A DNA stretch of 64,000 bases from Galbula dea (lineage: Eukaryota > Chordata > Aves > Piciformes > Galbulidae). A model generated the notes under the pieces. It was not told the DNA's origin. It ran no database searches and was given only the letters and a program-made list of their open reading frames with translations. A program made the translations under genes and the position numbers. Positions 47,201 through 60,309 of this stretch are shown here, one piece after another. Each line of letters begins with the position of its first letter. Positions within the stretch are counted from its first letter, which is position 1. The DNA lies in assembly GCA_013399015.1 (NCBI GenBank), contig VWZX01006714.1, forward strand, positions 248,001 to 312,000, written 5' to 3'.

Positions 47201-50200
47201 CAGGTATCCAGCACCCCTGGCAATGAAGCCCCAGCCTAGGACTAACTGGCACACTTTAAGACTCAGCAGAGCAAACTGAACCTGTGCAGCCCTTTGGCCA
47301 TGGGGGAGGATGGTGTGGGAAGCAGGTTGTGCTGTGTCAAAAGGTGGGGTGGCACTTAAAAAACTTGGGTTGGTGCTTGGGGGTCTTGGTTTGGTTGGTG
47401 GCTTTGCTCCATGAAGTGGGGTATATTGTGGGGGGGGGTATCACTGCTTCCCTAGGAGCATCCCTCCACTGATGTGGAGTAAAGTAGTGGTTGCTCCAGG
47501 TCCTGTGTATGGAGAGATCTCTGTCAGAAGAGTTGTCCTTTGTAAGGAGAGACCTTACAGTGAAGCATGATGGGGAAAGATGGTGGCTCATGCTCCAGTT
47601 ACAGCAGCTTTAGGAGCCTCAGGTGTGGAGCAGAGGTGTGCAAGGTCCTATACTGACTGCCATGTGTTTCAGGACATGTTTAGTGTTCTTAAAATGCAGG
47701 CATGAGGAAGGTGGTTGTGGTTACCTACAGTGGGATACATGAGGAGGCAATGGGGCAGATCATGCATGGCCAAAGGGTATGGGGCTGCTCATCTGTCCTC
47801 CCATTTGGGATGGGGCTCATTGTCTGGCCAGGAAGAGGCAACTGTGAATTTGACAAGCAGAGATAACTAGGTGGTAGCTGTGAGCTTGGAATAAAACCTC
47901 CCCTGGGAAAACTAAACTTCTGAAGCATCACAGAGACCATCCCTGCTTACTGGTGCTGCTGGGTGCTCTGGAGGCTGTGACCCCTTTTGGGATGTCCTAG
48001 TGCTTAGCAAAATCCACTTTTCTTTATCCATCTTGGCATTTTGATCATCACAGGAACCCTGGCTGACCACTTCTGTCTTCCTCTTGTACCAACCATGACC
48101 CATGCATGAGATGAGTGCATTCAACATTGGAAGCATCTACTTCATGTCATTTTCTTGCAGTTTTGGTTTAAAAATGTCCATATTGTGATCCCTCTCCTAT
48201 TTTACTTTTTTCCTGATGGGGTGGTGGTGGGGAATTGATCAGTTGACAGATCTAGGTCAAAGTTAGCAAGCAGGGCTTGCTGTTTCCTGCAGCAAACCAG
48301 CCTGGAGGAGGGGAGCTCACCAGCTTCCTTCCCAGGTGAGCTCCTCCAGCCTTCCTCTGCAGCCTGTGAAGCACAACATGGGGATCAGAATAAAACCCCT
48401 CTCTTTTGCATCTCCTGCCTTTACTAGAACAAAGCTTTCAGAGGGTAAATAAGACTTCATTTGTCAGTGTTTCTGGTAGTGCTCCTTTGATGTGTGATGG
48501 CAGATCTCCCATTAGACTCAGTGGGACACAAGCATGAGCCCTCTCAGATGTTCATGGCAAAGGCTTGGAGCTGCAGCTTGGACTAGGACTTGAGCTCTTG
48601 GTTTCAATCAGGGTCAAAATGAGCAAGGTGCCAGATTTTGGGATTCTGTAGTGAAAGTCCAAGCCATATTGCTGTCTCCCATCTTCAGCCAGCATCCTGC
48701 TGGGTCTTTCTGTGCCTTTCACAGCTTTTATAGGCTAAAACCAAAACTCCAAAGGATGAGCTCTTGGTCGCTGCATCTCCAGCAACACCCTAATCCCAAG
48801 GAGCTCTTTGGTGGGTGCCAGGCATTGCACACCCAGTGCTCCCAGCATGTTTGGTGCTGGAGCTGCTAGCCTAGAGGGACTCCACCACCTCCTTCCTCCT
48901 TCCTTGCTCTTGGTTAATAATAAATCAGAGGTGCAGCTTTTGCTGTGCTCTGCTCTCTCCCACCAAGGAGAAGGGCATGGATTTTTGATGCCCTTACAGT
49001 TAATATGTTCAATGCTGAAAGCTGTTGTAAATTAATTGACCCCTTGACCCTCTTGTCCTGTTGACTGTTCCCACTAAAGACAGTGCTTGGTTCTTGGCAT
49101 CCTCCCCCTCCCTGCTTTCCCTTCCTCCAGCTCCTCCACCTCCTGCATGCTTCGCTTACTAATCAGGGAGAGCCGAAAAGGGCCCTTAGAGAAAGGACCT
49201 CATGCAGCCAAGGAGCCACAGCTCTGAAATGCTTTGTAGCAGCCATGCAGGGAAGCCAAGATCCTGGGGACCCAGTGTGCATAAATTACTGGTGGTTAGA
49301 CTATTCCCTTCAGAGCACTGGAGAGGCAGTGATGGAAGCTGGCACAGCATCTTCTGCCTTCCCACGGGGACGGGGACAGAGCAAGGGAGCTGCTGCCAAG
49401 CTGAAATGTCATGGTGCAGCCCTGAGGACCTTTTGGAGGTGGGTGGACCTCAGCTTCAGTGGGGGGCAAGAGTGCTCAGAGCCTTGCATGAGAGCATCTC
49501 TGTCCTTCTTGTGAGCTATGGCTCCTTCTAAGCCTGGGATTTTGGAGCCATGGTGTGTCTGGCTTGCACAGGGGGTGGGAGTGGGTGCTCAGCAGGGGCT
49601 TGGTGGTAAGGAGCAGGTAAAGATGCTGTGAGCCTGGAGGTCCTGGGCTGGACTGTGGGTCCTGAGTTCACATTCTCTGCTCATCCTGCAGTGATCTGGC
49701 CTCGTTGCATGGTTCTTCTTCACTTGGCCATGTGCTCCATAAGGATGCTAATTATTATCTCCCTCTTGGTTGGTCCAGCTAACCTGGGTTTTGGGTTTTA
49801 TTTCCCCTCACTATGTGGTTGTAAATCCACTGAGCATGAGGAAATCCTGATTTAGCATGGAAAGGAGCTTGTGGTACTCACTTTGCATTCTCTTGTGAGT
49901 GGTGATGGGAGACAGCAGCTGCTGAGGAGTAAGAAATGCCACAGGAAATTGTGTAATGCTGGAGGAGAAGCAGAGAGGTTTATTTGTTCTGAAAGAGGAT
50001 GAAACAGAAGGATCACAAATTCCCAGAGAAAGTAAATTCTGGGAAAAATAAGGATTGATTCTGAAGTATTTTTGGTCTGGCTCAGAGCTTGTAGAAGTAG
50101 AAAGTTGTGATTTTAGACCAAAAACTGCATTCCAGCAGCATCAAAAGAGCCTGGAGTCTCCAGCCTTGTTCCACTTTTATTGTATGGTGATTTCTTCATA

Positions 50201-51422
50201 ACAGAGTCTCTGCTAATGTTTGCATTTGGCCAGAAACAGCATTCTTGATATAAAGAACCTGTCTGAAAGCCAACCTGACCTAGCTTTTTGGAAGCTTGGA
50301 GGGACACAAGGTTCATGAATACTGTCATATCTCACCCTTTAAGTGGGATTTTCCCCTCCTCTTGTGGGAGTTCTCTAGTGAATAGCACTAAGTTTTGGGT
50401 TGGTTTGGTTCTTCTCTGGCTTGTGTTCCCTTTCTGCAGGACTGATGGGATTTCTAGATCAGAGGGGGCCTGAGCTGGACTTTTTCTTTGGTGAAGTCAA
50501 CCCCCAAAGCCAGCACTGGGGCTTTTGATGGTGGGCCAAGGCACGGGGGAGCAGCAGGGCTGGCTGGCAAGAGGTGAATTTGGTTTTAGCATGAGTGACA
50601 TCTCTCTTAATGAAGCTTTTTCTGGAATAAGGCTGGCAGGGAGCAGGATCTGTTAGAGGGTGAGGTAGTGGTGAAGCCAAAATCTCTGCCATTGAAGACA
50701 AGATGGGGGAAAAAAAAGGTGTTATTTATTGTTTACCTTTTGTTGTGCTGTTTTGCTGCATGTCAGCCCTTCCCATTGTACAGTTTGGGCTTCAAAACCT
50801 GACATCACATTAGCAGCCAGCTCCAAACCCTCCCCCCCCCCCNCATAAACGATGATTATTCCTTCTGATCCACTTGTGTTTATGTAAATGGATGGGAAAG
50901 CTGTTTCCAGCTTATTTCAGCAGCTTAAGGGATTCATACCAAGCCTATTATTGAAAAATCAGAAAGTGAAAAGCAACTTCTGAGACGAGGAATTAGCAAG
51001 TGAATGGCAGCGTGGGGAGCGCTGGCTGTAAGGCAGATGGGAATCCCCTCGGGATTCAGACAGCAGACACGTGGCAACAGGTTCCTGGGCTCTACAGGGA
51101 GCTGGGACTTGGAAGGAGGTTTGTGGTTAAGCCTGAAGGATGAGGTTCTGAGGTAGGAGCCTGGAAGAGGGAGCTCGGTGCAACCCGACTACCGCTGCTG
51201 CTGCTGGCGGTTGGGGTGGTTTTGGCCGGTGGCGTGCAAGGAGCATCAAAGGTTGGGTGATACTTCTTCAGCTCTATCCCTTGGGTTGGGTGCATGTTGG
51301 GAAGGGGATGGTGATGCTTGGGAGCAACCATACAACCCCAGTGTGTTTCCACCACGTGCAAGCCTTTTCCCTCCATCCCAGGAGGGATGGGAACAGATGT
51401 CAGTAGGTGTTTACAGGGCTTA
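44281..51422. other. First-intron sequence without CR1
   Basis: Seven kilobases downstream of the leader exon hold no CR1 and no recognisable exon. AT-rich islands at 46490-46570, 46990-47110 and 50870-51010 could be regulatory but carry no decisive motif. Confidence 0.5.
50843..50843. other. Single unknown base after a C run
   Basis: One N ends a run of 11 C. It is a local base-calling or polishing failure rather than a scaffold gap. Confidence 0.95.
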
Positions 51423-51526
51423 GAGCTGTGGTCCTTAGGGATGTGGTTGAGTGGTATGGTCGGTGCTCGGGTGATGGTTGGACCTGGTGATCTTAGAGGT
51501 CTCTTCCAACCTGAATGGTTCTGTAA
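51423..51526 (+). mobile_element. CR1 LINE 3' tip
   Basis: GTGGTCCTTAGGGATGTGG, GGTGATCTTAGAGGTCTCTT and CCAACCTGAATGGTTCTG form about 100 bases of CR1 3' end on the + strand. Confidence 0.85.
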
Positions 51527-53039
51527 ATCCTCTTCAAGGAACTGGCCCCCTTCCAGCCAGCCCCACAGCATCTCATCCCTCCTCTCCTGCTGCTCTTTTC
51601 CTTCCCCCTCCTCCCCCCATTTGATCCCTTTCCCCCTTCCTTATGTTAATTTCCCACCTGAGCACCAAGTACTTTATAAATAGCAAATCTGAAATGAATT
51701 TCCTAGCAGCAATCATTATCTCCCTCGACAGCCATTAAACATTCACACAAGCAGAGCAAAATGACAAAGGGGATTGATTTTTTTTACAGTATGTTGGGGG
51801 GGAGGTAGGAGAAAGGAAATATGTTGACTAGGCTTTTTTCTTTTACCCCCTCTCCCCTCTCCTCTCCCTTCCAGATCCTCTCCCTTCAGAAATTTCCAAT
51901 CACCCAGAGGCTCCTTTTGGAGATCAGGTTGGGAGAGTGCAAAGTTGGAGATAAATAAAAAGAAATGAGAAAGAAAAGCCCTTTCCCCCTCCCTCCCCCT
52001 TCCTTCAGCCCCTTCAAGCCTCGCTGCTATCTGCTGACGACGTGCCACTGCTAACCATGAAGTTAGCTACGTGGCCCTGGCTGCTGAGATGAATATGTCA
52101 GAGTTAATGCCTCTGAAGATGGAGGGGTGGGCTGGAAGAGGAGGAGAGGAGGGTGGGAGTGAGGGGGGGACCCAATCTCTGCAGCCTTCTCAGCAGAATC
52201 AATGTGTTGATGCAATAGTTGGGAGCCAGGGAGCTGCTGCTGCTGTATGAGGCACTGTAGCTGAAAATTTAACTTTGATTTCAATTTTCATATTTGTCAG
52301 CAATAATTAGATTCAAGAAATGTTTTTGCCACTGTTCTAAAATACTAATAAGTAGGAGCCTTTGTACTATGGCTAATGGAGCCTTTTTTTTTTATCCTAG
52401 TGGGCTAGAAAAATTCCATTAAAGGGAGAAGTCATACTGTATTACCAGGCTTCAACATGCATTGACTCTGCTGCCACAGGAATACCTGCTCCTGGAGAGA
52501 GCCAGCCTCTCTCCAAGCCACAGGGAGGATGCTTGGGAATGGGGCTGGCATCCCACTCTTGTGGTCTGATGGGGCTTTCTTAGGAGTGGGGAGGGCTGGA
52601 GGGTTCCCTTCCCCCTCCCCTCCATGCCTAGCCAGGGGAGACTGATGCACTTTGGGGCAGCTGGAGGCTTTTGAAAGCACTCACAGGACGATTTTGCAGT
52701 GGTAGCCTGGCTCTCATCCAGCTTCCTTGCTTTGGCAGGGTTGGGGCTCTTTTTGGTGTTGCGAACTCCTGTGGGGTTTAAAGCCTTAGATCAATTTAGG
52801 GTCCTCCCCTTGCTGGCTCTTCCAGAGGCAGAAAAGCCCTTTCCCCCCCTCCTCACCCTTCTGTGTGGATTTCCCTGGCAGCATGTGCCAGGTTTTATCC
52901 CAGAGCAACTCCAGAGAGGAAAGGGCTATTACATTTGCTGGCGAGATGCACAGCAAATGGGGGAAGCTCTAAGTTGTGTCATTCTCAAGTTCCTTCAGCC
53001 TATTAAGCAAACAAAAGCACTTGTGGAGTGAGAAATGGA

Positions 53040-53190
53040 AATGGTCAACGTGGCCTGATTAATCCTGCCTGTACAATTCCATTAATAAGCCAGCTTTTAA
53101 TAGGTGGCTCTTTCCAGGAGCTGCTGAGACCCAAGAATTGATGTATTCATTGTAATTGTATTGCAACTAATAGGATATGAAGAGAATGGT
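53040..53190. promoter_or_regulatory. Candidate conserved non-coding element in the intron
   Basis: It contains CTGATTAATCCTGCC, CCATTAATAAGCC and TTCATTGTAATTGTATTGC, a cluster of homeodomain-type ATTA cores in non-repetitive sequence. Confidence 0.3.
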
Positions 53191-54349
53191 GTGGAGAACC
53201 TGTTCCTTCACCACTGTTTTCCTATCAGTTGAAATAATGTTTCCCCCTGGAAGAGCCCAGCAAGGTAATGATGCTTAAACCTAAACAGAAACAAGAATAC
53301 TTTTAATTTCAGTGGAGGGGATGTTGGCTTCTGCTTCTGCTTCCCCATAGAGGGAGCAGAAGCCACCACAGGACTCAGCAAGGGTGCTGGAGGAAACAGG
53401 GATCCCAATCCCCATGGAAATGCCCTGTGGTTGCATACTGGGGTTGCTGGGTGATGGGATGTGACTGCTGATGCAGAGAGCTACACTGGGTCTGGAGGCT
53501 CCCTCCTGAGAGATAATGGGGGATTCTGGGTGCCTAGGCATGGGGCTGCCCCTCTGCCATCTCACCCCAAGCCTTTTATGCTCTTGTTGGCAGCAAGAGG
53601 GTCCTTCACCCTTCATAGCTGATTTGGTTTGCTGGGAGAGCTCCTCAATGAGCCTGAGGTCCTCCCATCAGATCCATGTCACTGTGGGATAATGCACATT
53701 AAAGCAGAGGAAACCTTAACCAGAGGGAGCTGACTGTTTCCAAATCCTGGCAGTCCCTAATTATTGCAGTCATTGCTTTGCTAATGGGCTGGAGAATTTG
53801 GAGAAGTTTGCAGCCACTTGTTGTCTCTGGCCACTGGTTCAGGGTGGTTTGGGTTTTTTTTTTTCACTCCTGTTCCCTGTTTGTATGCATGCTCTGCCCC
53901 TTCTTTGGGAGTAGGCTAGAGAGTAAATCTAAGGGGTGGGGAGGCAAGGGGAAGGAAAGAAAAAAGCCAAGGCACTGTTCAGCCCAAATCCCTGAGGATC
54001 CAGATGTGATTGCCTTACAGAAATGGCTCCAATAAGGCCAGAAAGGAATATTGCTTTTATAGCTTTTGGGATATAAAACATTTAGAAAATGTGATGGACT
54101 GGCAGGGCCCTAATTTATCACTTTCCCTTTTCTCTCTTATCCACCCAAACACCAAAACATGCTTGGAGGGACTCAGGGCCACTTTCTGGCTTTCTGTCCC
54201 TCTCTTGCAGGTAACCTACCTGCAAACCTCTGTTCCCTTGCACACTGAGCCCTGTGTGTGCCCACGCAGGCACGTGTTCCCCTGTGCTCCTGCCTCCTTG
54301 TCCCCCTGCCTGTGTCATGGATTTATCATCATTCTGCTAAGCACTCAAA

Positions 54350-54500
54350 CTCCTGTGGCTATTTATAATTAATGCTCAGAAACCTGCCAATCCATTTAAT
54401 GACACTAGGAGGTCATGGCCTCCCTTATAGCTTCCCATTAATCATCATTAGAACAGTTCTGGGTTTTTTACATTCTTTTTAAATGTTAATTCACCTTTAT
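54350..54500. promoter_or_regulatory. Candidate conserved non-coding element in the intron
   Basis: TTTATAATTAATGCTC, CCCATTAATCATCATTAG and AAATGTTAATTCACC give several TAAT cores in about 150 bases of unique sequence. Confidence 0.3.
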
Positions 54501-54979
54501 AATGCTCCTTTCAGCTCTGCCTGCAAAGGGAGACTCTGTAGTGACTCCAGCCTGTCTTGCAAGTGTGTGCAGGTGAAAGGCACAGTGGGACAATTGCACT
54601 TGATAAAGTCTCTTGGATGTTTCCTGCTGGAATGAATTACACTCACAAACTGTGCCAGATGGGATTTCTTCACTGCCCTCTGCTGCCTGCTCCTCACAAT
54701 GGTGCTGGCATCACTCCCTCCCTCCCAAATCCATCCCTGGGGTACCACTGAGCCTCTCACCATCACTCCTCACCTGGAGAGACTCATGGGCCACTGGGGA
54801 CCCTGCAGCAACCAGTTCCTGGAGGGGAACAATAAGCTTATTAATGCTGGCACAGAGCTTGACAGGGCCACGTGTGCTCTAGCAGGTCTTTGAGTGAACT
54901 TGCTTTGGCATAAGGTGGGCTCATGGGTGGCTTGGTTTGATGGGGTTGTGGATGTTGCATCCCCTTGGCATCATGGTTT

Positions 54980-55213
54980 GGGTGGAGCAGCAGGGCCAGG
55001 GTGGAGCAGCAAGGGCCGGGGTGGAGCAGCAAGGGCCGGGGTGGAGCAGCAAGGGCCGGGGTGGGGCAGCGGGGCCGGGGTGGAGCAGGAGGACCGGGGT
55101 GGAGCAGGAGGACCGGGGGCAGCGGGGCCGGGGTGGAGCAGGAGGACCGGGGTGGAGCAGGAGGACCGGGGTGGAGCAGGAGGACCGAGGTGGAGCAGCA
55201 GGGTCGGGGTGGA
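54980..55213 (+). repeat. 19-20-bp G-rich minisatellite
   Basis: About twelve units occur in two variants: a 20-base form GGGGTGGAGCAGCAAGGGCC in the first part, and a 19-base form GGGGTGGAGCAGGAGGACC in the second. The variants are grouped, which suggests two rounds of expansion. GGGG blocks at regular spacing favour G-quadruplexes. Gly/Trp/Ser-rich and Pro-rich open frames here are artefacts. Confidence 0.94.
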
Positions 55214-55999
55214 ACACCAAACTCACCCCTTGTGAAGCTTAGCAAAAATGGCATTTCCTAGAGAGCAAGGCTGCTCCTAGGGGTGCCTCCATCTCCTCCC
55301 TCTTCCTTCCTGCAACCATGGAAGCAGAAAAGCCTGAGCCTTTTCCCTGTGTCCCAAAGCACCTGCTGGCATGCTCTCAGCCCCTCCAGGAGCCATGTGC
55401 TGGCACAGCAGAGAAGCTCAGCAGAGATGTCAAGTGGCAGCTTAGAGGGAGGAAAGTTCTGGGTGCAATCTGGTAGCTTTTGGCAAGCAGCAGCTCCTTT
55501 TAAATAGCCCTCTCTTGGCTTGATGTTGGGAGCAATCATCCCCTCTCTGAAGTCAGTCTGTGCTTGCCATTAACAGGTTCAAGGAGGTGCATGTCTGATC
55601 CAGATTCTGGCTGTGATCCTTTTGGGAGGGATCCCTGGTGTAGTGGTGCACAGCTTTGCAGAAGCTTGCTGCAAGGCATGGATCTGTGTGAGCTGCTTCT
55701 CCGACAGAGTTTGTCATAGCCTTGGGTAATAAACCTGCAAACCATCCCACGACTCTTGCTTCATGGTCACTCTTTGCTCAGCTAGATGGTGTGAGGCAGC
55801 ATCAACACCTTTGGTAGGAAGCACACACAGCCCCAGGTGGGCTTGGGGTGGGCAAAAGTTGGTGCTGACCTCTCTGTTTGGGGTGAAACAGGATCACTCC
55901 TACTCCTCTGGGGACTTCTGGTCTTGCTGAGAGCTGAGCCCAGCCCCGTTTCTCTGAGTAAATACGCCAGCAGCATTTGGCTTAATGAACTGTGGCTTT

Positions 56000-56280
56000 T
56001 AATAAATGGCTCTTATCTTGCTGAAGTGCTGCTAAATTGTCAGGATTTAAAATTAGCCTAATAGATTTGCGGGCGATGTTTTATTCACTGGGTAGCTGGC
56101 TAGAGCCAGGCAGAGGGGGAGCCATGGCTCCACCCACTGTTCCCTGAATTATACCAGAGTTATTTATTTGTTTGGGCCGAAGGGGAAATGTTCTGGATTA
56201 ATGTGTGATGCCTCAGCACCTGACTTAATGAGAATTTAGAGACCTATCCCAAACTGATAGTCTCCAATTAATCACTTGGG
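56000..56280. promoter_or_regulatory. Candidate conserved non-coding element in the intron
   Basis: Unique AT-rich sequence contains GGATTTAAAATTAGCC, TTGCGGGCGATG, TTATTTATTTGTTTGGGCCG and CTCCAATTAATCACTTG just before a reversed CR1. The retained CpGs inside AT-rich sequence are notable. Confidence 0.3.
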
Positions 56281-56337
56281 GTCCCTCTGCATTGCTGTCC
56301 CTGGGATCTATTTTTCAAAGTGGTAGTTGGGTTGTGG

Positions 56338-56741
56338 TACAGAATCACAACGTGTTAGGGGTTGGAAGGGAACTCTGGAGATCATCTAGACCAACCCTCA
56401 TGTCAGAGCAGGGTCACTTACAGCAGGTTGCACAGGATGGTGTCCAGGTGAGCGTGGAATGTCTCCAGAGATGGAGACTCCACCACCTCTCTGGGCAGCC
56501 TGGGCCAGGGCTCCACCACCCTCAAAGGAAAGAAGTTCCTCCTTCTGTTTAGATGGAACTTCCCATGCTCCAGTTTGTGCCTGTTCCCTCTTGTCCTGTC
56601 CCTGGGCACCACTGAAAACAGACTGGTCCCATCCTCCTGACCCCCACCTATTCAGTATTGATAAGTATTGATCAGATCTCCCCTCAGTCTTCTCTCCTCT
56701 AGGCTAACCCTAGCTCTTTCAGCCTCTCCCTGTAAGAGAGA
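56338..56741 (-). mobile_element. CR1 LINE 3' part, type A, reversed
   Basis: The reverse complement matches 1-220 and 3108-3332 closely, including the AAGTTCCATCTAAACAGAAG and CCCAGGCTGCCCAGAGAGG parts and the tail TAACACGTTGTGATTCTGT. The close match suggests a young subfamily. Confidence 0.93.
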
Positions 56742-59700
56742 GATTCAAGTCCCCTACTACCAGCAGTACCCACTGCTGCTTGCCAGGAGAGGACAGGGAG
56801 AGAAATGGGAGCTTTTTTGGTGCCATTAGTGGCTTACAGGACCACTTCTTGCAGCTTTGCTTCGTGTGGATGTAGAAGTAGAGCCCACATGTCTCTGTCT
56901 ATATCCTGTATATGCACAACTTGTGTTCTTGAGCTTAAAGTTGAAGTGGCTCTTGCTCAGCTTCTGGTACATCCCACGAGCTTGTATGAGCCACTTTTAT
57001 TTCTTTTGGCAACTCAGAGCCAATTATGATCCTGTTGACAGTTTGGAGACATATGGAGAATCAAGACAGAGCAGTGTTTTATAATAGAGTAATATGGGAG
57101 CTGGTTGGGATGAAAGATGCCAGGGAAATGTCAATCACTATCATTACCCTAACAAACTGCTGTACCTGCAGAGATAATAATAATATTTAGCAATTATAGA
57201 GCACCTAACAAGCTCAAACAGCACAGACAGTAGCTAATTAAATCTCCCAAGACTTCTTTTGGGTGGGTGTTTTCCTAGGAGCATGGACCAGCTTCTGCCC
57301 AGGGTGCTTTGTGCAAAGTCAGATGTGCTCCTCACCTGTTCCACAGGTAGGAAAAGGCTGGAAACCCTCAGTAAGGGTGAACTGGAGCTCAGGAGCAGGT
57401 AGCAGGCTACCTTAGCACTGCAATGTGCTGTTGGCTTCATTTGTAAGTGCATTGTGTGGCCTTGACTTGATGACCCAAAATGGCCAAAGGTGCTCAGATG
57501 TTGAACACCTCAGTGTGCTCATTACTTGGTCTTTCTGAAACTGGGAGAGTTTGGGTGCTGGGCACCCAAGTGAGGACCCCATCAGCTTTTGTTGGTGAAG
57601 CAGAGGTGGAGGTCCAGGGCTGGGCAGCTAGAGATGTGCTTTCTCCCTTGTCCTTTTGGTTTGTTGGGCTGCTGCTGCTTCCCCCTTGGTTCATCATTCC
57701 CCTGCCCAACCTGCATTCCTCTTGAGAAACCTTTTGGAAGGTGATAGCTCTCAACCAACATCCCAGGCTTGGCTGGGACATGCAAGATCACATTTGAAAG
57801 GAAGATTTTGAACTTTTCCCCATTTGTGGTGTTCTCACCAGTGCCCTTTCTGGAAAGCAGCAGGTGAAATGCTACATGGCTGCTGAGACCCAGCCAGGCT
57901 CCTTGACCTCTGCCCAGCAGCCTGCTGCTCCAACCCCATGACCCGTCACTGGTCTCCCTGTGACTTTGTGAAGGTCAGTGTTCCTGTCTGAAGTGGGGCT
58001 GGTAGTAGCAATGCATGATGCACAGTGTCAGCCATGAAAGAAATATTGTATATAAAAGATAAGGGGTTTTCTCCCCCCCCTTTCCTGTGGCAGAGGAACA
58101 AGGCACTGAGTTCATTTAGCATTCATAAAGTCTCGCTTTGGAAACGCCTTTAAGTACTGCTGAGGGAGACTTGAAGGAGCATGTTTGAGAGTCAAATGCA
58201 CGTCTCCTTGGGCTCTCCTTTCATCTGCTTTAAAAAACACAATCTTTTTTTTTTTTAATCTTTTTTTAGTTTTTTTCTTTTCCCCCTCTGTAAAAATACT
58301 AATCTTCTCCAACAGCAGCAGACACCCAGGGTGCAGGAGCTTGGCAATTAGCTCAGTGAACAGAATGAGCGAGGAGCAGAGGGAAGGGGAGACTCAGCCA
58401 AGCACCAGGAGGATGCTGAGATGCTGCCTACTAATTAGGATGGCACAGCACAGGGGGATGGAGCCTGTTTAGTTCAGGTGCTAAGTCACGATGAGTGTTG
58501 GCCTCACAGGTGGCAACGAGCTCACTGGGACACCAAAGTCATCCTCAGGGATGCTGGGTTGACCTTCAGCAAAGAGGAGCATCTAGGAAGGGATTTGGGT
58601 CTTGATCTGGACACCAAAACAAGTGGTGAAAGAGCCCAAGGAGGATGAGGTGAGGATGAAGCAAGATTTACAAACTAGACAATGTATTTCTATCTCTGAG
58701 CTGGTCACAAGTCTCTGTTGGGAGAAACACATGTAGGAGTTGGCTTGAATCTACCCTGGACTCTTGGCCAACATGGGAAGAGGAGTGGCAGTCCTCCAGA
58801 GGCTGGGCTTTCCCAGCAGAGGACTCATCGTGTTTGGCTTCATGTCAGCATGGAAATTCAACAGAAGATTCACAGGAGGCAGAAGGAGCAACCATGAAGA
58901 GAGAAGAAAGCATCAAGTCTTGTTGCTCCTCAGCCTGAAAAGAGCCAGCTTCAGGAGAAGTGTGAGAGGAGCAGAAGTTGAGCTCAGCTCCTTCTTTTGG
59001 CTGAAACTTTTCTTGTCCTTGAAATCTCTCTCTCTTTGCTCTTCATTTGAGGGAAGGAAATTTATTGCGATGAAACATGTTGTCTTGTGGCTCTTTATGA
59101 AAACAGCACATGTCACTGCCCCTGGTTCCTGCAGCCAAAGGATGTGGCTGGATTTCAAAAAAACAAAAGGACTGGATGATTTCATTATTGCTAACAACTG
59201 TTCCTACCAAGATAAGGCCAGTCTAATCACATTCCCTGTGCAGAAGTACCAAGGGAATGTTTCCATTTGATTTTCTCTCTTGTCTTCTGTGTTTTGGTTG
59301 TCTTTGGTACAGTGCCGTGCCAGCAGCAGGCTGTGAGGCTAAATGGACTTGTGGGGGGTGGGAGTCAAAGCAACAATTGGTGGGGGAGTGTTATGGTTAT
59401 CAGGGCACTGCTGTCCCAGCGTGGGGATGCTCTGCCAGCAGCAGCCTTGCTCCAACCTAATGCATGGGTTTATTTTCCTGACTGCCTGCAGTCGGGGCTT
59501 GAGCTCTGCTGTCCCAAACTCCTTGGGTGAAGTCTGATCTGATGCTGGAGGCTCAGCACTAAGAAGAGGGAGCAGTTTTTCAGCCTTTCTTATTTTTTTT
59601 TCTGAGATGCAAGTCCCTCAGAAGAGAAGTGCCACCCCCTCATAAAAAACCATGAGAGCTTATTGCCAATAGGTTTGCTCTTAATTACGTTCCATCATCT

Positions 59701-60309
59701 CCTGATGCAGACACTCCTGAGAATGGATCCATAGCTGGAAATTATCCTCCAGAGTGAGCATGCTCCATCTGGCACTGCCAACAGGTGATGCTGACCACAG
59801 TGCAAGCCAGGTAGAGCCAATCTGGCTGTCAAAGAGGAGGTGAGGAGAAGGGAGCCAAGAGGTGGAGGAGGGGCAAGGTTCAGCTGTGCCTTCTACCATG
59901 CTCTTCTCCTGCCATGTGTCCCCGCTGAAAAGCTTCGTGTGGCAGGGAAGGAACTCTCTAGGCTTTGATTTGCCTTGTAGCAAGAGATAACATTATCATC
60001 TCGTCCTCTAATGACTTGAGGATGGCATATTTTTCACATCAATTCATCTATCTCTGTAGCCCTGATCCCACTCTCGTGCTTGCTGGAGGGTTGATGTTGT
60101 AAAACTCGGTGGAAGCGAAGGGGATGAAGTAACTCAGTCTGCCTCCTCTCCTTGGTCACATGCCCTTGGCACAGAGGAGCTTCCTAAAGGCACTAATTGA
60201 TGGATCCTGTGAGCACAGTTTGAGGAGGAGTTGTCATTTGGTGAGCAAAGTGGGGTGCTCTCTTCAGGAGCAGAGGGTCAGCGACTCTGGTCCCAGCAGC
60301 GACCACCCA
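56742..60309. other. Intron sequence
   Basis: AT-rich islands lie at 57120-57240 and 58100-58250, and T-rich runs at 58242-58285. The 168-codon + frame at 58764-59270 is unrecognised and probably chance. No other feature is supported. Confidence 0.5.

Larger units (their letters stand above)
51527..54979. other. Intron sequence with AT-rich islands
   Basis: A CT-rich stretch (51588-51640) is followed by AT-rich islands at 51655-51780, 52260-52400, 53040-53190 and 54350-54500. No Ig-domain exon of an IgLON gene is present. Confidence 0.5.

Noticed and set aside
54841..55261. Gly/Trp/Ser-rich and Pro-rich frames of 98-137 codons
   Set aside because: Products of the 19-20-bp minisatellite; three frames on each strand are open at once.
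58764..59270. 168-codon + frame with a basic, Leu-rich product
   Set aside because: No family resemblance, no promoter or splice signals, and an intron position. A frame of this length is possible by chance in 64 kb.
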